Below, one piece after another: positions 16,361-25,761 of a stretch of DNA of 43,496 bases. The notes beneath the pieces were generated by a model. That model saw only the letters and a list, made by a program, of their open reading frames with translations, was not told the origin of the DNA and did not search any database. The stretch's first letter is position 1; each line of letters starts with the position of its first letter. This stretch comes from an uncultured Bacteroidales bacterium (GTDB taxonomy: Bacteria > Bacteroidota > Bacteroidia > Bacteroidales > UBA932), in NCBI GenBank assembly GCA_949289565.1, contig CASEOO010000033.1:1-43496 (forward strand), given 5' to 3'. A program made the translations under genes and the position numbers.

Positions 16361-16798
16361 TCAGAACAGGCCGTAAACCAGATTCCACACAAGGAAGCGC
16401 CCGAACTTTCCAGCAAGCATCAGCACAATGCTCCAGAAGGGCCGGGTTTTGTAAAATCCAAGCGCTATCGCCACGACATCTCCGGCTACAGGCACCCAGC
16501 AGATTAGAGCGAGCCAGACTCCGTAGCGGTCGATTTTCAATTTCTGCCTGGCAAGTGTTTCTGGCTTGACCTTGAACCATTTCTCCAGCCACTCCCATTT
16601 TCCTATCCAGCCGATGAAATACGTGAACACGCTTCCAAGCCAGTTTCCCAGAGTCCCGACTATAAGGCATCCGGCAGGATTTCCAGTGGCGGCCAATATC
16701 GACAGGTATACTGCATCCGAGCTGAAAGGAACTACTGTTGCAGCCAGAAACGTGCCGATGAACAGCCCGAGAAGACCGAGATTTTCAAGCCATTCCAT
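16361..16798 (-). CDS. YqaA/VTT-family small inner-membrane protein
   Basis: This 145-residue membrane protein opens with a hydrophobic helix (LGLLGLFIGTFLAATVVPFSSDAVYL). It then has a GNWLGSVFTYFIGWIGK segment, a charged cytoplasmic loop rich in Lys and Trp, and two more hydrophobic stretches (LALICWVPVAGDVVAIALGF and a C-terminal helix). The pattern matches YqaA, a short relative of DedA/VTT proteins implicated in membrane or lipid homeostasis. It starts 3 bp after the tadA stop and is the last gene of the long minus-strand series before tRNA-Gln. Its precise role is unknown. Confidence 0.8.
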   Translation of the reverse strand: MEWLENLGLLGLFIGTFLAATVVPFSSDAVYLSILAATGNPAGCLIVGTLGNWLGSVFTYFIGWIGKWEWLEKWFKVKPETLARQKLKIDRYGVWLALICWVPVAGDVVAIALGFYKTRPFWSIVLMLAGKFGRFLVWNLVYGLF

Positions 16799-16801
16799 CC
16801 A

Positions 16802-17242
16802 TTATTTTCTTTTGTTCCTGAAAAAATCCGACATCAGCCCGCCGCAGGCATTGGTCAGGATTCCTTTCCTGACCACCGTCTTGGGATGGAGAAGCGAGGG
16901 AGTATATCCCGAAAAGCCTCGCTTGGGATCGTCAGCGCCATATACGATTTCACTGATCTGCGCCCAGCTCAATGCGGCGGCGCACATCGGGCATGGCTCT
17001 ACTGTAACGTACAGCGTACAGTCTTCCAGATATTTGCCTCCAAGCGCCTGCGCCGCCGCCGTAATGGCGATCATCTCAGCATGCGCAGTAGGATCCCCAA
17101 GCCTTTCGGTCATGTTGTGCCCGCGTCCTATGACTCTCCCCCGGCAAACTATCACCGCTCCTACAGGGACTTCATCTTCATCATATGCTACAGAGGCCTC
17201 CTTCAACGCCTCCCGCATGAATTTTTCATCCATATTTTCCAT
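16802..17242 (-). CDS. tadA: tRNA-specific adenosine deaminase-type nucleoside deaminase
   Basis: This 146-residue zinc deaminase carries HAE (His54, Glu56) and PCPMC (Cys84, Cys87), the metal ligands and proton-shuttle Glu of the family. DEVPVGAVIV at the start and the GHNMTE and DPTAHAE blocks match TadA, which converts A34 of tRNA-Arg(ACG) to inosine. A guanine deaminase or other paralogue is less likely but not excluded. Met1 (17242) or Met4 (17233) could be the start. It lies between the nuclease gene and the YqaA-like gene in tight succession. Confidence 0.85.
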   Translation of the reverse strand: MENMDEKFMREALKEASVAYDEDEVPVGAVIVCRGRVIGRGHNMTERLGDPTAHAEMIAITAAAQALGGKYLEDCTLYVTVEPCPMCAAALSWAQISEIVYGADDPKRGFSGYTPSLLHPKTVVRKGILTNACGGLMSDFFRNKRK

Positions 17243-17269
17243 AGTGAACCTAAGATATGCTTGTTTTTG

Positions 17270-18130
17270 TCAATCTGCAAAGTCCGCGCTTCCGTGCCAA
17301 TGTGCCGAGCCGTCGGAAGCTTCTACCCTGGACTCTATCCGGTCCGGAAGATTGTGGAACAGGTCGAAGCCAGTCATCTCCTCTATCTCGTCGACAGTTT
17401 TGACCTCCACCCTCCCTGTCTGGTCAAATACATATCCAACGGCTGTCCAGCCTGCATCCGGATCATTTCTGAGCACAGCCTTGAACATAAAGTACGGCAC
17501 AGCTATGTCATCCTCCACCCCGACATAGGAAGGAATGCCCTTAGGCCCTTTGCCTGCAGACGAAGGCACTATTCCGCCCACGACATACACAGTGCAGCCG
17601 TATCTGTTGAGAGCCCAGTCACGGCACTTTTCTTCAACCTCGTTCCAGGAATCATGGTTCAGGCTCCGGCTCATGGGACAGATATTGCTCATATAGAAGC
17701 ATTCCTCCATAGCCTTCCCGCTCCATTTATTGTCCGCGGCAGGACAGATATGGCCACGCTCATAGCGATATTTATTGTAGTTGTACTGCCTGTCCGGACA
17801 GCCTGGTATTTCTGGGTCAGGGACAAAGGCTTCGGTCCCCGGACGCGATGCCACGTTTTTCTCCAGCCTTTCTTCCGTGAGAATCCAGGCTACCCAGTTC
17901 GGTATCCTGAGCTTTGGATTGAATGACACCGTATAGCCTGTCCTGCGCACGATACGCTCCTGCCCCGGCTTCGATGAAAAAGCGGGAAGTTCGTACATGT
18001 CCGACCATCTGCGCCCGTCCGAGCCGTCGACGACAGCCTGCGCCGACACCGTGCCAGTTCCTGAAACAAAGGCAACGGCAGAGACGGCCAAGAATATGGC
18101 ACACCGCCTGAGTATAGAAATTTTTCTCAT
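17270..18130 (-). CDS. Secreted DNA/RNA non-specific endonuclease (Endonuclease_NS family)
   Basis: This 286-residue protein has an N-terminal signal peptide (cleavage near VSA-QA). The nuclease core includes YNYNKYRYERGHICPAADN. Here ERGH (124-127) stands in for the usual DRGH, with His127 as the general base. SNICPMSRSLNHDSWNEVE supplies the Asn that binds magnesium and the downstream Glu. A YVVGG strand and PYFMFKAVL block follow, as in Serratia nuclease relatives. It should degrade extracellular or periplasmic nucleic acid for nutrients. It comes 37 bp after the exporter permease gene. Asp-to-Glu in the DRGH motif occurs in active members, so activity is still expected. Confidence 0.9.
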   Translation of the reverse strand: MRKISILRRCAIFLAVSAVAFVSGTGTVSAQAVVDGSDGRRWSDMYELPAFSSKPGQERIVRRTGYTVSFNPKLRIPNWVAWILTEERLEKNVASRPGTEAFVPDPEIPGCPDRQYNYNKYRYERGHICPAADNKWSGKAMEECFYMSNICPMSRSLNHDSWNEVEEKCRDWALNRYGCTVYVVGGIVPSSAGKGPKGIPSYVGVEDDIAVPYFMFKAVLRNDPDAGWTAVGYVFDQTGRVEVKTVDEIEEMTGFDLFHNLPDRIESRVEASDGSAHWHGSADFAD

Positions 18131-18167
18131 CTTCTATGATTGTTTTTCAACATAAATCCGGATATAT

Positions 18168-19265
18168 TCAATTCTGCTTTCTGTATGTAATGACAGCAAC
18201 GGCATTGATAACCACAGCGAAAACAGAAAGCATCACAAAATCAAAAGTCAAGTCTGCAAACTGGCTGCCCTTCAGGCACACGGCTCTGAGTATATTCACG
18301 AAATACCTCGTCGGGAGAAGATAAGTCACATACTGCGACCATGTCTCCATAGAACTCACTGGAGTGAAGATGCCGCTCATCAGCATAAATATGAGCACAA
18401 AAAACAGCATCATGAACACGGCCTGAAGCATGGTGTCCGAATAATTGGAAATGATAAGTCCGAAGCCTCCGATAAAAACCAGGAATATCATTGCTCCCGA
18501 GTATATCTCCAGCAGTCCGCCACGTGAAGCCAGTCCATATACGAAATGCGCTATCAGAAACGCCAATGTAAAAGCAAAAATCCCGAGAATCCCATAAAAA
18601 ACCACTTTCGACAAGATGAAATCACGCTTTCGGACCGGAGAGACATTTATCTGCTCTATCGTCCCGTTTTCCTTCTCCGAAACTATGCTCAGTGTCGGGA
18701 AAAAGCCTCCTACCAGGATTATGACCACTATCATCAGAGCCGGGACCATGAAAAGCTTGTACTCCTGGCCTGGATTGTACCTGTACTGAGGGACTATTTT
18801 CAATGGAGATGCGCCTTGCGTTCCCCGCAGTTCTGAAGAAAACTCTGACACTATCGATGAAAGATAGCCTCCACCCATGACACCTTTCGTATTGTTGACG
18901 GCATTCGCCGCAATATAGACTTCAGATGTTTCTCCACGGCCGGACGCCCGTTCCATACCTGAAGGTATTTCAAGGACAATGTCAGCATCTCCACGGCTGA
19001 GGACTGCCATCGCCGACTCATAAGTATCTTCATACGAGGAAAAAATGAAGTAGCCTGACTGGAAAATCCTGTCAACCAGCCTTGCAGACATGGCGGACCT
19101 GTCTCTGTCCACGATGGACAGACGGACATCCCGCACTTCCATATTGGCGGCCATAGGCACCAGAAGCATGAGAAGCACCGGCAGCAGCACCAGCACAGCC
19201 GGCATGAACGGATTCGCCGCAAATTGCTTGGCTTCCTTTATGAACAAATGTCTGAACGCTGACAT
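18168..19265 (-). CDS. ABC-2 type permease, second exporter subunit (YbhR/YhhJ-like)
   Basis: The start at MSAFRHLF (19265) sits immediately after the stop of the upstream permease. An in-frame ATG at 19307 would overlap that gene by about 40 bp. The protein has about 365 residues: one N-terminal transmembrane helix (VLVLLPVLLMLLV), a large extracytoplasmic domain of about 140 residues with DIVLEIPSGM and NAVNNTKGVMGGGYL, and five clustered C-terminal helices. The SEKENGTIEQINVSPV coupling segment is typical of ABC-2 permeases of the YbhS/YbhR type. It pairs with the permease at 19267-20409 to form the membrane channel. The exported compound is unknown, perhaps toxic amphiphiles or drugs. Confidence 0.88.
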   Translation of the reverse strand: MSAFRHLFIKEAKQFAANPFMPAVLVLLPVLLMLLVPMAANMEVRDVRLSIVDRDRSAMSARLVDRIFQSGYFIFSSYEDTYESAMAVLSRGDADIVLEIPSGMERASGRGETSEVYIAANAVNNTKGVMGGGYLSSIVSEFSSELRGTQGASPLKIVPQYRYNPGQEYKLFMVPALMIVVIILVGGFFPTLSIVSEKENGTIEQINVSPVRKRDFILSKVVFYGILGIFAFTLAFLIAHFVYGLASRGGLLEIYSGAMIFLVFIGGFGLIISNYSDTMLQAVFMMLFFVLIFMLMSGIFTPVSSMETWSQYVTYLLPTRYFVNILRAVCLKGSQFADLTFDFVMLSVFAVVINAVAVITYRKQN

Positions 19266-19266
19266 A

Positions 19267-20409
19267 TCAATCCAGTTTATCTCTGAACTTGGCCACGGCC
19301 GCGGCAAATATAACCACTGCCATGCCCGTCATTATCAATATCTCTGTCGTGACATACCTCACAGGCACGCCTTCAATCATGATTTTACGCATAGCCTCGA
19401 TAAACCATTTCGCCGGGATTATCTGGGCAAGCCACTGGAGAGGGGCAGGCATGCTCTCCAAAGGATAAAGCATCCCGCTGAACATCATCACCGGCACTAA
19501 GAATATCATTCCGCATATGAGAGTAGCTATAATCTGCGTCTTGACCAGAGACGAGACCAGCATGCCTATTCCCAGGGACAATATGATATAAATCACCGAC
19601 ACCAGTATCATCCAGAAAAAGCTCCCTGCAACCGGGACCTTGAGCACGAAAATCGTCAGGAAAAGTATATTCAGGAGGACAACGCATGCTATGACAAAAT
19701 ATGGAATCATCTTCGCCAGCACGATGTTAATAGGCCTGACAGGAGAGACAAGAAGCACCTCCATGCTCCCTGTCTCTTTCTCTCTGACGATGGAAACAGA
19801 AGTCATAAGAGAACATATCAGCATAAGTATCAGCCCCATGATTCCCGGCACGAAATTATAGGAGCTTTTCAGCTGGGGGTTATACAGCATCCTGACATTG
19901 GGCTCCAGCCCTCCTCCTGCCTGCATGGAGGCCATCCCTCCCGGCATACGGAGTGAAACAGCCTTCATAATGTCATCCTTGAAATACTCGGACACGATTC
20001 CGCTCAGATACATCACTTCCATGGATGCATTGTTCGGATTTGTGGCATCGACCACGACAGACACTTCAGCTCCATCCTCGCTGAACATCTTCGATGAAAA
20101 ATCATCATCGAACATCAGCACAGCATCCACTTCGCCCCGCCGCATAGCTTCATCAACGGCGGTCTCAGACGGAAAATCAGCTACATATGTAAAATATGCG
20201 CTCTGGTCTATCTTTTCCATCAGCCTTGACAGAAACACATCGGGACTTTTTGAAAAAAGGCCTACATTCACGTTTCTGATTTCGGTGGAAATGGCGAAGC
20301 CGAAAAGCACTATCAGCGCCGTCGGCAGGCCGATCAGCACCAGCAACGTCCTCGTGTCCCTGAAAATGTGCAGGAACTCCTTTCTGACAAATGCGGAAAA
20401 CTCTTTCAT
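19267..20409 (-). CDS. ABC-2 type permease, first exporter subunit (YbhS-like)
   Basis: This 380-residue protein has one N-terminal transmembrane helix (LLVLIGLPTALIVLFGFAI). A periplasmic domain follows with VDAVLMFDDDFSSKM and VDATNPNNASMEVMYL, then five C-terminal helices preceded by the coupling motif REKETGSMEVLLVSPVRP. Strong resemblance in layout to the next permease suggests a heterodimer. It lies 45 bp after the ATPase gene at 20455-21219 and abuts the next permease gene, so all are probably cotranscribed. Confidence 0.88.
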   Translation of the reverse strand: MKEFSAFVRKEFLHIFRDTRTLLVLIGLPTALIVLFGFAISTEIRNVNVGLFSKSPDVFLSRLMEKIDQSAYFTYVADFPSETAVDEAMRRGEVDAVLMFDDDFSSKMFSEDGAEVSVVVDATNPNNASMEVMYLSGIVSEYFKDDIMKAVSLRMPGGMASMQAGGGLEPNVRMLYNPQLKSSYNFVPGIMGLILMLICSLMTSVSIVREKETGSMEVLLVSPVRPINIVLAKMIPYFVIACVVLLNILFLTIFVLKVPVAGSFFWMILVSVIYIILSLGIGMLVSSLVKTQIIATLICGMIFLVPVMMFSGMLYPLESMPAPLQWLAQIIPAKWFIEAMRKIMIEGVPVRYVTTEILIMTGMAVVIFAAAVAKFRDKLD

Positions 20410-20454
20410 AAAATTCCTCTGTCCCCAGCTTTATTATCATCGCCTCCTGGCGGC

Positions 20455-21219
20455 TCATTCCGACCTGACCGCCCCTCTGGCCAGGATGTCAAACACTTCC
20501 GCGATAGAAGACGCACCATACTTTTCTTTCAGCCTGGCAGGGCTGTCCAGGGCCTCGACATGCCCGTCCACCATCATGGTTATCCTGTCGCAGTACTCAG
20601 CCTCATCCATATAATGAGTAGTCACAAATGCCGTGATGCCCTCGTCTACAGCTTCGTATATCAGCTCCCAGAACTGGCGTCTCGCCGCAGGGTCCACTCC
20701 CCCGGTAGGTTCGTCCAGAAAAACTATTTCAGGATGATGAATAATCGAAACTGAAAAAGCAAGCTTCTGCTTCCATCCCTGCGGAAGGTCTCTGACCAAT
20801 GATTTTTTCTCTGATGACAGAGAAAGGCGTCCGAGGAGTTCATCAATGCGGGATGCGGCTTCATGGCGGGGCACTCCGTAGATTCCGGCAAAAAGCTCGA
20901 GATTGTCATTGACCGTCAGGTCACCATAAAGAGAAAATTTCTGGCTCATGTAGCCTATGTGCTTCTTGATCAGTTCCGACTGCGTCCATACGTCGAAGCC
21001 GGCAACAATTCCCTTTCCGGATGTCGGGAAACTCAGGCCGGTCAGCATCCTCATGGCAGTCGTCTTTCCAGCCCCGTTTGCGCCGAGAAAGCCGAATATC
21101 TCTCCGCGGCGCACATCGAACGATATATCATCCACAGCTGTGAAATCGCCGAATTTCTTCGTCAAATGCTCCACTTCGATGACGTGGCCGCTTTTCATTG
21201 TCTGCACCGTTTTCATCAT
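20455..21219 (-). CDS. ABC transporter ATPase, equivalent to the C-terminal half of YbhF
   Basis: This 254-residue ATPase has Walker A GANGAGKT (about 48-55), a Q-loop in YMSQKFSLYGDLTV, Walker B VFLDEPTGGVDP and the switch His in TTHYMDEAEYCD. Its signature is LPQGWKQ instead of LSGGQ, as in the second nucleotide-binding domain of YbhF-type proteins. The start at 21219 overlaps the preceding ATPase gene by 4 bp (ATGA), which indicates translational coupling. It should form a heterodimer with that ATPase, with one canonical and one variant site, to power export through the two ABC-2 permeases. Confidence 0.9.
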   Translation of the reverse strand: MMKTVQTMKSGHVIEVEHLTKKFGDFTAVDDISFDVRRGEIFGFLGANGAGKTTAMRMLTGLSFPTSGKGIVAGFDVWTQSELIKKHIGYMSQKFSLYGDLTVNDNLELFAGIYGVPRHEAASRIDELLGRLSLSSEKKSLVRDLPQGWKQKLAFSVSIIHHPEIVFLDEPTGGVDPAARRQFWELIYEAVDEGITAFVTTHYMDEAEYCDRITMMVDGHVEALDSPARLKEKYGASSIAEVFDILARGAVRSE

Positions 21220-22139
21220 TTGTCCTCCAGATTCATGTAGCAGTCTTCCAGCGAAGCCTTGATTTCACGAACATATACCCCGGTGTGCCCGAACTCTGAT
21301 TCCAGAATGGAAGCCATGGAAGCCGCATCGATTCCGGCATCCTTTTTCAGAGTCACATGATGCGTGTCTCCGAACGTATAGCATTTTTCTACATCTGCCA
21401 TGCAGCGAAGGTCTTTGAGCAGCCTGAACATGTCATCCGAACGCACTGCCGCAAGCCTTCTGCTGAATTTCGAAATGATGTCTTCCGGTGAATCCACAGC
21501 CAGAAACCGCCCGGCCTTCATCATGCCCACCCTGTCGCATCTCCCGGCCTCATCCATGTATGCAGTGGAGACCACTATGGTCATCCCGGAAGCCTTCAGC
21601 CTGGCCAGGGTTTCCCAGAGCTCCCTTCTGGAAGACGGGTCTACCCCTGTAGTGGGCTCATCCAGGAAAAGTATCGATGGGGAATGTATCAGCGAGCAAC
21701 ACAGTGCAAGTTTCTGCTTCATGCCGCCTGAAAGGTTGCCTGCTTTCCGTTTTTCAAAAGGTTTCAGCCGGCAATATATATCCTCTATGAGTCCATAGCT
21801 GCTTTCAACATCTTTCCCGAAGACAGATGCAAAAAAATCCAGGTTCTCCCTGACCGACAAGTCCGAATAAAGGGAGAATTTTCCAGGCATATATCCCAGG
21901 ATGGTGCGTATCTCCCTGTAATCGCGCAAAATATCCAGACTTTCCAGGATGGCGGTTCCTTCATCCGGGGATATCAGAGTGGCAAGCATCCTGAAAAGCG
22001 TGGTCTTCCCTGCCCCGTCAGGGCCTATGATTCCGAAGAGTTCACCTTTCGATATGGTAAGGATGCCGCCGATATCCACTGCCGGCGGCTGGTTTTTTCT
22101 GTAGCTTTTCTTCAGGCTGTCTATCACTATGGAATCCAT
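21216..22139 (-). CDS. ABC transporter ATPase, equivalent to the N-terminal half of YbhF
   Basis: This 307-residue ATPase has Walker A GPDGAGKT, the YMPGKFSLYSDLSV Q-loop region, the canonical signature LSGGMKQ, Walker B LFLDEPTTGVDP and switch region STAYMDEAGRCD. A C-terminal extension of about 80 residues follows. In Escherichia coli YbhF the two nucleotide-binding domains are one polypeptide. Here they are two genes joined by an ATGA overlap. It follows the HlyD-like adaptor gene by 49 bp. Confidence 0.9.
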   Translation of the reverse strand: MDSIVIDSLKKSYRKNQPPAVDIGGILTISKGELFGIIGPDGAGKTTLFRMLATLISPDEGTAILESLDILRDYREIRTILGYMPGKFSLYSDLSVRENLDFFASVFGKDVESSYGLIEDIYCRLKPFEKRKAGNLSGGMKQKLALCCSLIHSPSILFLDEPTTGVDPSSRRELWETLARLKASGMTIVVSTAYMDEAGRCDRVGMMKAGRFLAVDSPEDIISKFSRRLAAVRSDDMFRLLKDLRCMADVEKCYTFGDTHHVTLKKDAGIDAASMASILESEFGHTGVYVREIKASLEDCYMNLEDK

Positions 22140-22188
22140 ATCCTCCAGCGATTTTCAGAAACATAGTTCAGATGCAAGTGCGGATTTG

Positions 22189-23085
22189 TCAGAATTTGAC
22201 TCCGCCATACATGCCCAGTTTTATGAGCCCGTCGTTTTCGACAGAAACCTTGACAGCATAGACCAGGTTCTTCCTTTCGTCTGCTGTCTGAATATTCTTG
22301 GGAGTGAATTCGCTCCGGTCAGAAATCCAGGTTATGGTCCCTGCATATTCCTTTGAGCTGCCCTTCCCGTAGTCAGAATATACTTTCACCTGCTGGCCGA
22401 GACTCAAACGCGACAGCTGCCCTGACGTAACATATGCCCTCAAGAAAACATGTGCCAGGTCTGCCACCTTGAAAAGAGGCTTCCCCACGGCGGCGAATTC
22501 CCCTGCCTGGGCATATTTGGTAAGCACCGTGCCTGAAACAGGTGTCCTGATGCGGCATTTTGAGAGCTGGTCATCCACCTGTGCTATCTGCATCTCGATA
22601 CCTGAATTCCTGGCGTCTATGCTGGATACGGAATTCTGCAAGGCTGTCTTCTGCGCATCCATCTGCAGTTTGAGCACAGTTATCTGCGACACAAGGTCAT
22701 CCATCTGCTTCTGAGTGGCCGCTCCGTCCGCCAGAAGGCTTGCCACCCGTTCAGATTCCTTTTCCAGAGCATTCAGCTGTTCCTGCATCGCCTGCAGCTG
22801 GGAACTGATGTCCGGCCGGCCGCTCAATACAGATTCGGAACTTCTGAGCAGCTGCATCTTCGTCAGATAGAGCTGGACAGTATCTATGCAGCCGAGCATC
22901 TGCCCCGCTTCAACATTGCAGCCTTCTTCCAAATCGAAATACAATATTCTGCCATTGGCTTCAGCCGAGACCGTGACCTCCGAAGCCTCGAAATATCCTT
23001 CAGCATCGTACCCGCTTCTGTTCGCATTGCACGACAGCGCCATCAGAGCCGCCACAAACAACGGCAATCGTAAAAATTTTCTCAT
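22189..23085 (-). CDS. HlyD-family periplasmic adaptor lipoprotein (YbhG-like)
   Basis: This 298-residue protein has signal peptide and lipobox MALSC (Cys19), so it is probably a lipoprotein. A biotinyl-lipoyl-like half (VSAEANGRILYFDLEEGCNVEAGQML) precedes a long alpha-helical hairpin of about 100 residues rich in Gln, Leu and Ser. The second half-motif (CRIRTPVSGTVLTKYAQAGEF) and a beta-barrel domain follow. This is the standard adaptor of tripartite exporters, linking the ABC permeases to the TolC-like channel encoded next door. No transmembrane anchor other than the lipid is apparent. Confidence 0.9.
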   Translation of the reverse strand: MRKFLRLPLFVAALMALSCNANRSGYDAEGYFEASEVTVSAEANGRILYFDLEEGCNVEAGQMLGCIDTVQLYLTKMQLLRSSESVLSGRPDISSQLQAMQEQLNALEKESERVASLLADGAATQKQMDDLVSQITVLKLQMDAQKTALQNSVSSIDARNSGIEMQIAQVDDQLSKCRIRTPVSGTVLTKYAQAGEFAAVGKPLFKVADLAHVFLRAYVTSGQLSRLSLGQQVKVYSDYGKGSSKEYAGTITWISDRSEFTPKNIQTADERKNLVYAVKVSVENDGLIKLGMYGGVKF

Positions 23086-23115
23086 TCCAGTCTTTTTTCA
23101 GCGGCCTCCGGCCAA

Positions 23116-24399
23116 TTATTGATTCAGCAGGACTTTCAAATCGTAGATATTCTTAAGCAGCTCCAGTTCATGGCGCGAACGTTCGATGACAGCGCTGTTC
23201 TCGCTAATAATATCCCTGAGAAGCTCATTCACCGTGATGACGCCGTTTCTGTACTTGGACTCAGAAGCTCTGCGCACCGATTCACGCAGCCTTACTATCT
23301 CGTCATCAGAAGCCTTGATGTCGTACATCCTGCCTATCTCCTTCTGTATCTGAGTCTGCTGAATGTCTGTATTCCATTTGAATGCATCTCTCTGCAGCTG
23401 CACTGAACGTTGAGACATCTCTATCCTGCGCAGGTCGTTTTTCCTGGTATAGAACCCGGAAATATCCCACTTGAACGTGATGCCTGCTATGCCGTTCCAC
23501 GAAAGCCTGTCATACATGATATCATTGAAAATATCCAGCCCGGGCTTTCCGTACCAGCCCTGGGCAAACAATGCGAATTTCGGCATCACTGCTGCATCCA
23601 GCATCTTTTTCTGGGTTTCTATCTCCCTGATGCGGGCATCAAAAAGCATCAGCTCCGTGCGCATGTTCACAGCCGGGTCTATGATTCGCGGTACTGGAAT
23701 CTCGAAAGTTTCCTCATCGGGAATCTGCCGTCCTATCATGAGGGCAAGCATATCCTTGTATGTCCTGATGCCGCTCTCCAGCTGCCGTCTCTGCTGACGC
23801 AGAGTCAAAAGCTCGACACGGATATTGTCCAAGTCACTCTGCAGCGCTGTCCCGTTTTTCACGGCTGACTCAGCTGCGCGCAGATTTGCAGTCATCAGAG
23901 TGTCCATGTCCAGGCTGGCGCGCAGATTCGTCTCCATGACCAGGATGCCGAAATACATTTGGTTCACCCGCGTTTTCAAGGCTTCCATGTCCTGGTCCAA
24001 AGTCAGTTTCGAGACCTCCTGCTGAGCTTTCACAGCCTCGCGTCTCGCCTTCGCATATCCTCCGTCCCAGATAGTCTGGGAAATCTCCAGCTGGACCTTG
24101 TACTGTGCTTTAGACAGGCCTGCCATGTCTGTGCCCATCATCTGCAGAAGAGACTCGAAGACTTCAGGAAAAGCTGTCACATCGCTCTGGTAAGTGGCCT
24201 GTCCTCCGAGGGTGATCTTCGGGACATAGCCCATCGCCGCATTTTCAAAAGAAAACCTCGACATAGCCTCGGTCAGCTCATACTGCTTTATCAAAGGATA
24301 ATTTTCACGGACCAGGCTGTAGCATTCATCCAGAGAAATGGCCCCGGCCCTGACGGCCGCGGCCAATATTATACATAGAAGTGTCAAAAATTTTTTCAT
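23116..24399 (-). CDS. TolC-family outer-membrane efflux channel
   Basis: This 427-residue protein has a signal peptide (cleavage near VRAGA-ISL). It has two homologous outer-membrane efflux halves made of long amphipathic helices: LDECYSLVRENYPLIKQYELTEAM, AQYKVQLEISQTIWDGGYAKARREAVKAQQ, and a second set ending in ESKYRNGVITVNELLRDI. It should form the outer-membrane duct of the exporter encoded at 18168-23085. It begins 14 bp after ffh, so the exporter genes are probably cotranscribed with lysA and ffh or have a promoter inside ffh. Confidence 0.92.
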   Translation of the reverse strand: MKKFLTLLCIILAAAVRAGAISLDECYSLVRENYPLIKQYELTEAMSRFSFENAAMGYVPKITLGGQATYQSDVTAFPEVFESLLQMMGTDMAGLSKAQYKVQLEISQTIWDGGYAKARREAVKAQQEVSKLTLDQDMEALKTRVNQMYFGILVMETNLRASLDMDTLMTANLRAAESAVKNGTALQSDLDNIRVELLTLRQQRRQLESGIRTYKDMLALMIGRQIPDEETFEIPVPRIIDPAVNMRTELMLFDARIREIETQKKMLDAAVMPKFALFAQGWYGKPGLDIFNDIMYDRLSWNGIAGITFKWDISGFYTRKNDLRRIEMSQRSVQLQRDAFKWNTDIQQTQIQKEIGRMYDIKASDDEIVRLRESVRRASESKYRNGVITVNELLRDIISENSAVIERSRHELELLKNIYDLKVLLNQ

Positions 24400-24413
24400 C
24401 GGCAGAAAGGCTT

Positions 24414-25751
24414 CTATCTGCGTCTCATGCCAGGCATGCCGCGCATCATGCCTTTCATTCCGCCAAGGCCCATAGCTGACTTCATCACTTTCCGCATCCC
24501 GTCAAACTGCTTTAGAAGCCTGTTCACCTCGGCTACGGAAGTGCCGCTGCCGTCAGCAATCCTTTTCCTTCTGCTGCCGTTGATTATCTCCGGTTTTTCC
24601 CTCTCGAGAGGCGTCATGGAGAGGATGATGGCTTCCACGCCCTTGAACGAGTCATTGCTCATCTCTACATCTTTCAGAGCCTTTCCTACACCAGGTATCA
24701 TAGATGCTATATCCTTGATATTTCCCATCTTCTTGATCTGCTGGATCTGGTCATAGAAGTCCATCAGGGTGAACTGGTTCTTTGCAAGCTTCTTTTTCAG
24801 CTTGCGCGCCTGCTCTTCGTCGAACTGCTCCTGCGCCTTTTCCACGAGGGTCACGACATCTCCCATGCCCAGGATTCTGTCTGCTATCCTGTTCGGGTGG
24901 AAAACGTCCAGCGCCTCCATCTTCTCTCCAGAGCTTATGAACTTGATCGGCTTGCCCACCACCGCCTTGATAGACAGGGCGGCACCGCCTCTGGTATCGC
25001 CATCCATCTTCGTAAGGACCACGCCGTCGAAATCGAGCCTGTCGTTGAATGACTTGGCTGTCTCCACTGCATCCTGGCCTGTCATGGCATCCACCACGAA
25101 GAGCGTCTCCGTCGGATTCAAAGCTTTCTTAAGGGCCGAGATCTCGTCCATCATCTCCTCATCCACGGCCAGACGTCCGGCAGTATCGACTATCACGAGC
25201 GAGTACCCCTCCTGACGAGCCTTGGACACTGCATTCTTCGCTATGGCCACCGGGTTCTTGACCCCGTCTTCCGAATAAACCGGCACCTGGATCTGCTCTC
25301 CAAGCACTTTCAGCTGGTCGATAGCGGCAGGCCTGTAAACGTCGCAGGCGGCCAGCATGACCTTCATTCCCCTCTTGCTCTTGCAGTTCAAAGCCAGCTT
25401 CCCGGAAAAAGTCGTCTTTCCGGAACCCTGCAGACCAGCCACCAGCACTATGCCCGGATGCCCCTTGACGTTTATGTCCGATGAATCGCTTCCCATAAGG
25501 GCCGCCAGTTCATCATGGACTATCTTGACCATCATCTGCTCCGGCTTGACTGCCGTCAGGACGTTCTGCCCCAGAGCCTTCTGCTTTACATCATCGCAGA
25601 ACTGCTTGGCTATCTTGTAGCTGACATCGGCATCCAGAAGAGCCCTTCTGATGTCTTTCAGCGTCTCGGCGACATTTATTTCCGTGATTTTCCCTTCTCC
25701 TTTCAGGATTTTGAAGGAACGTTCCAGTCTGTCTACTAAATTATCAAACAT
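24414..25751 (-). CDS. ffh: Signal recognition particle GTPase Ffh
   Basis: This 445-residue GTPase has an N domain (1-95), then a G domain with GLQGSGKTT (106-114), DTAGR and TKMDGDTRGGAAL. A methionine-rich M domain (about 300-445) ends in MGLGGMKGMMRGMPGMRRR, which binds the SRP RNA and signal sequences. Length and motifs match canonical Ffh, which targets membrane proteins cotranslationally to FtsY and SecYEG. It starts 10 bp after the lysA stop, an unusual neighbour arrangement. The SRP RNA gene is not in the window. Confidence 0.98.
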   Translation of the reverse strand: MFDNLVDRLERSFKILKGEGKITEINVAETLKDIRRALLDADVSYKIAKQFCDDVKQKALGQNVLTAVKPEQMMVKIVHDELAALMGSDSSDINVKGHPGIVLVAGLQGSGKTTFSGKLALNCKSKRGMKVMLAACDVYRPAAIDQLKVLGEQIQVPVYSEDGVKNPVAIAKNAVSKARQEGYSLVIVDTAGRLAVDEEMMDEISALKKALNPTETLFVVDAMTGQDAVETAKSFNDRLDFDGVVLTKMDGDTRGGAALSIKAVVGKPIKFISSGEKMEALDVFHPNRIADRILGMGDVVTLVEKAQEQFDEEQARKLKKKLAKNQFTLMDFYDQIQQIKKMGNIKDIASMIPGVGKALKDVEMSNDSFKGVEAIILSMTPLEREKPEIINGSRRKRIADGSGTSVAEVNRLLKQFDGMRKVMKSAMGLGGMKGMMRGMPGMRRR

Positions 25752-25761
25752 ACAATCTATT

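Noticed and set aside
16566..17528. Long open frame on the plus strand opposite the tadA and YqaA-like genes
   Set aside because: It is antisense to well-supported genes, has no recognisable domain and reflects codon bias on the other strand. The same applies to 16886-17926, 3216-3968 and 6046-6897.
20455..21219. Variant ABC signature LPQGWKQ as evidence of a broken ATPase
   Set aside because: YbhF-type second ATPase domains normally have LPxGxKQ-like signatures, so it is probably functional within a heterodimer.
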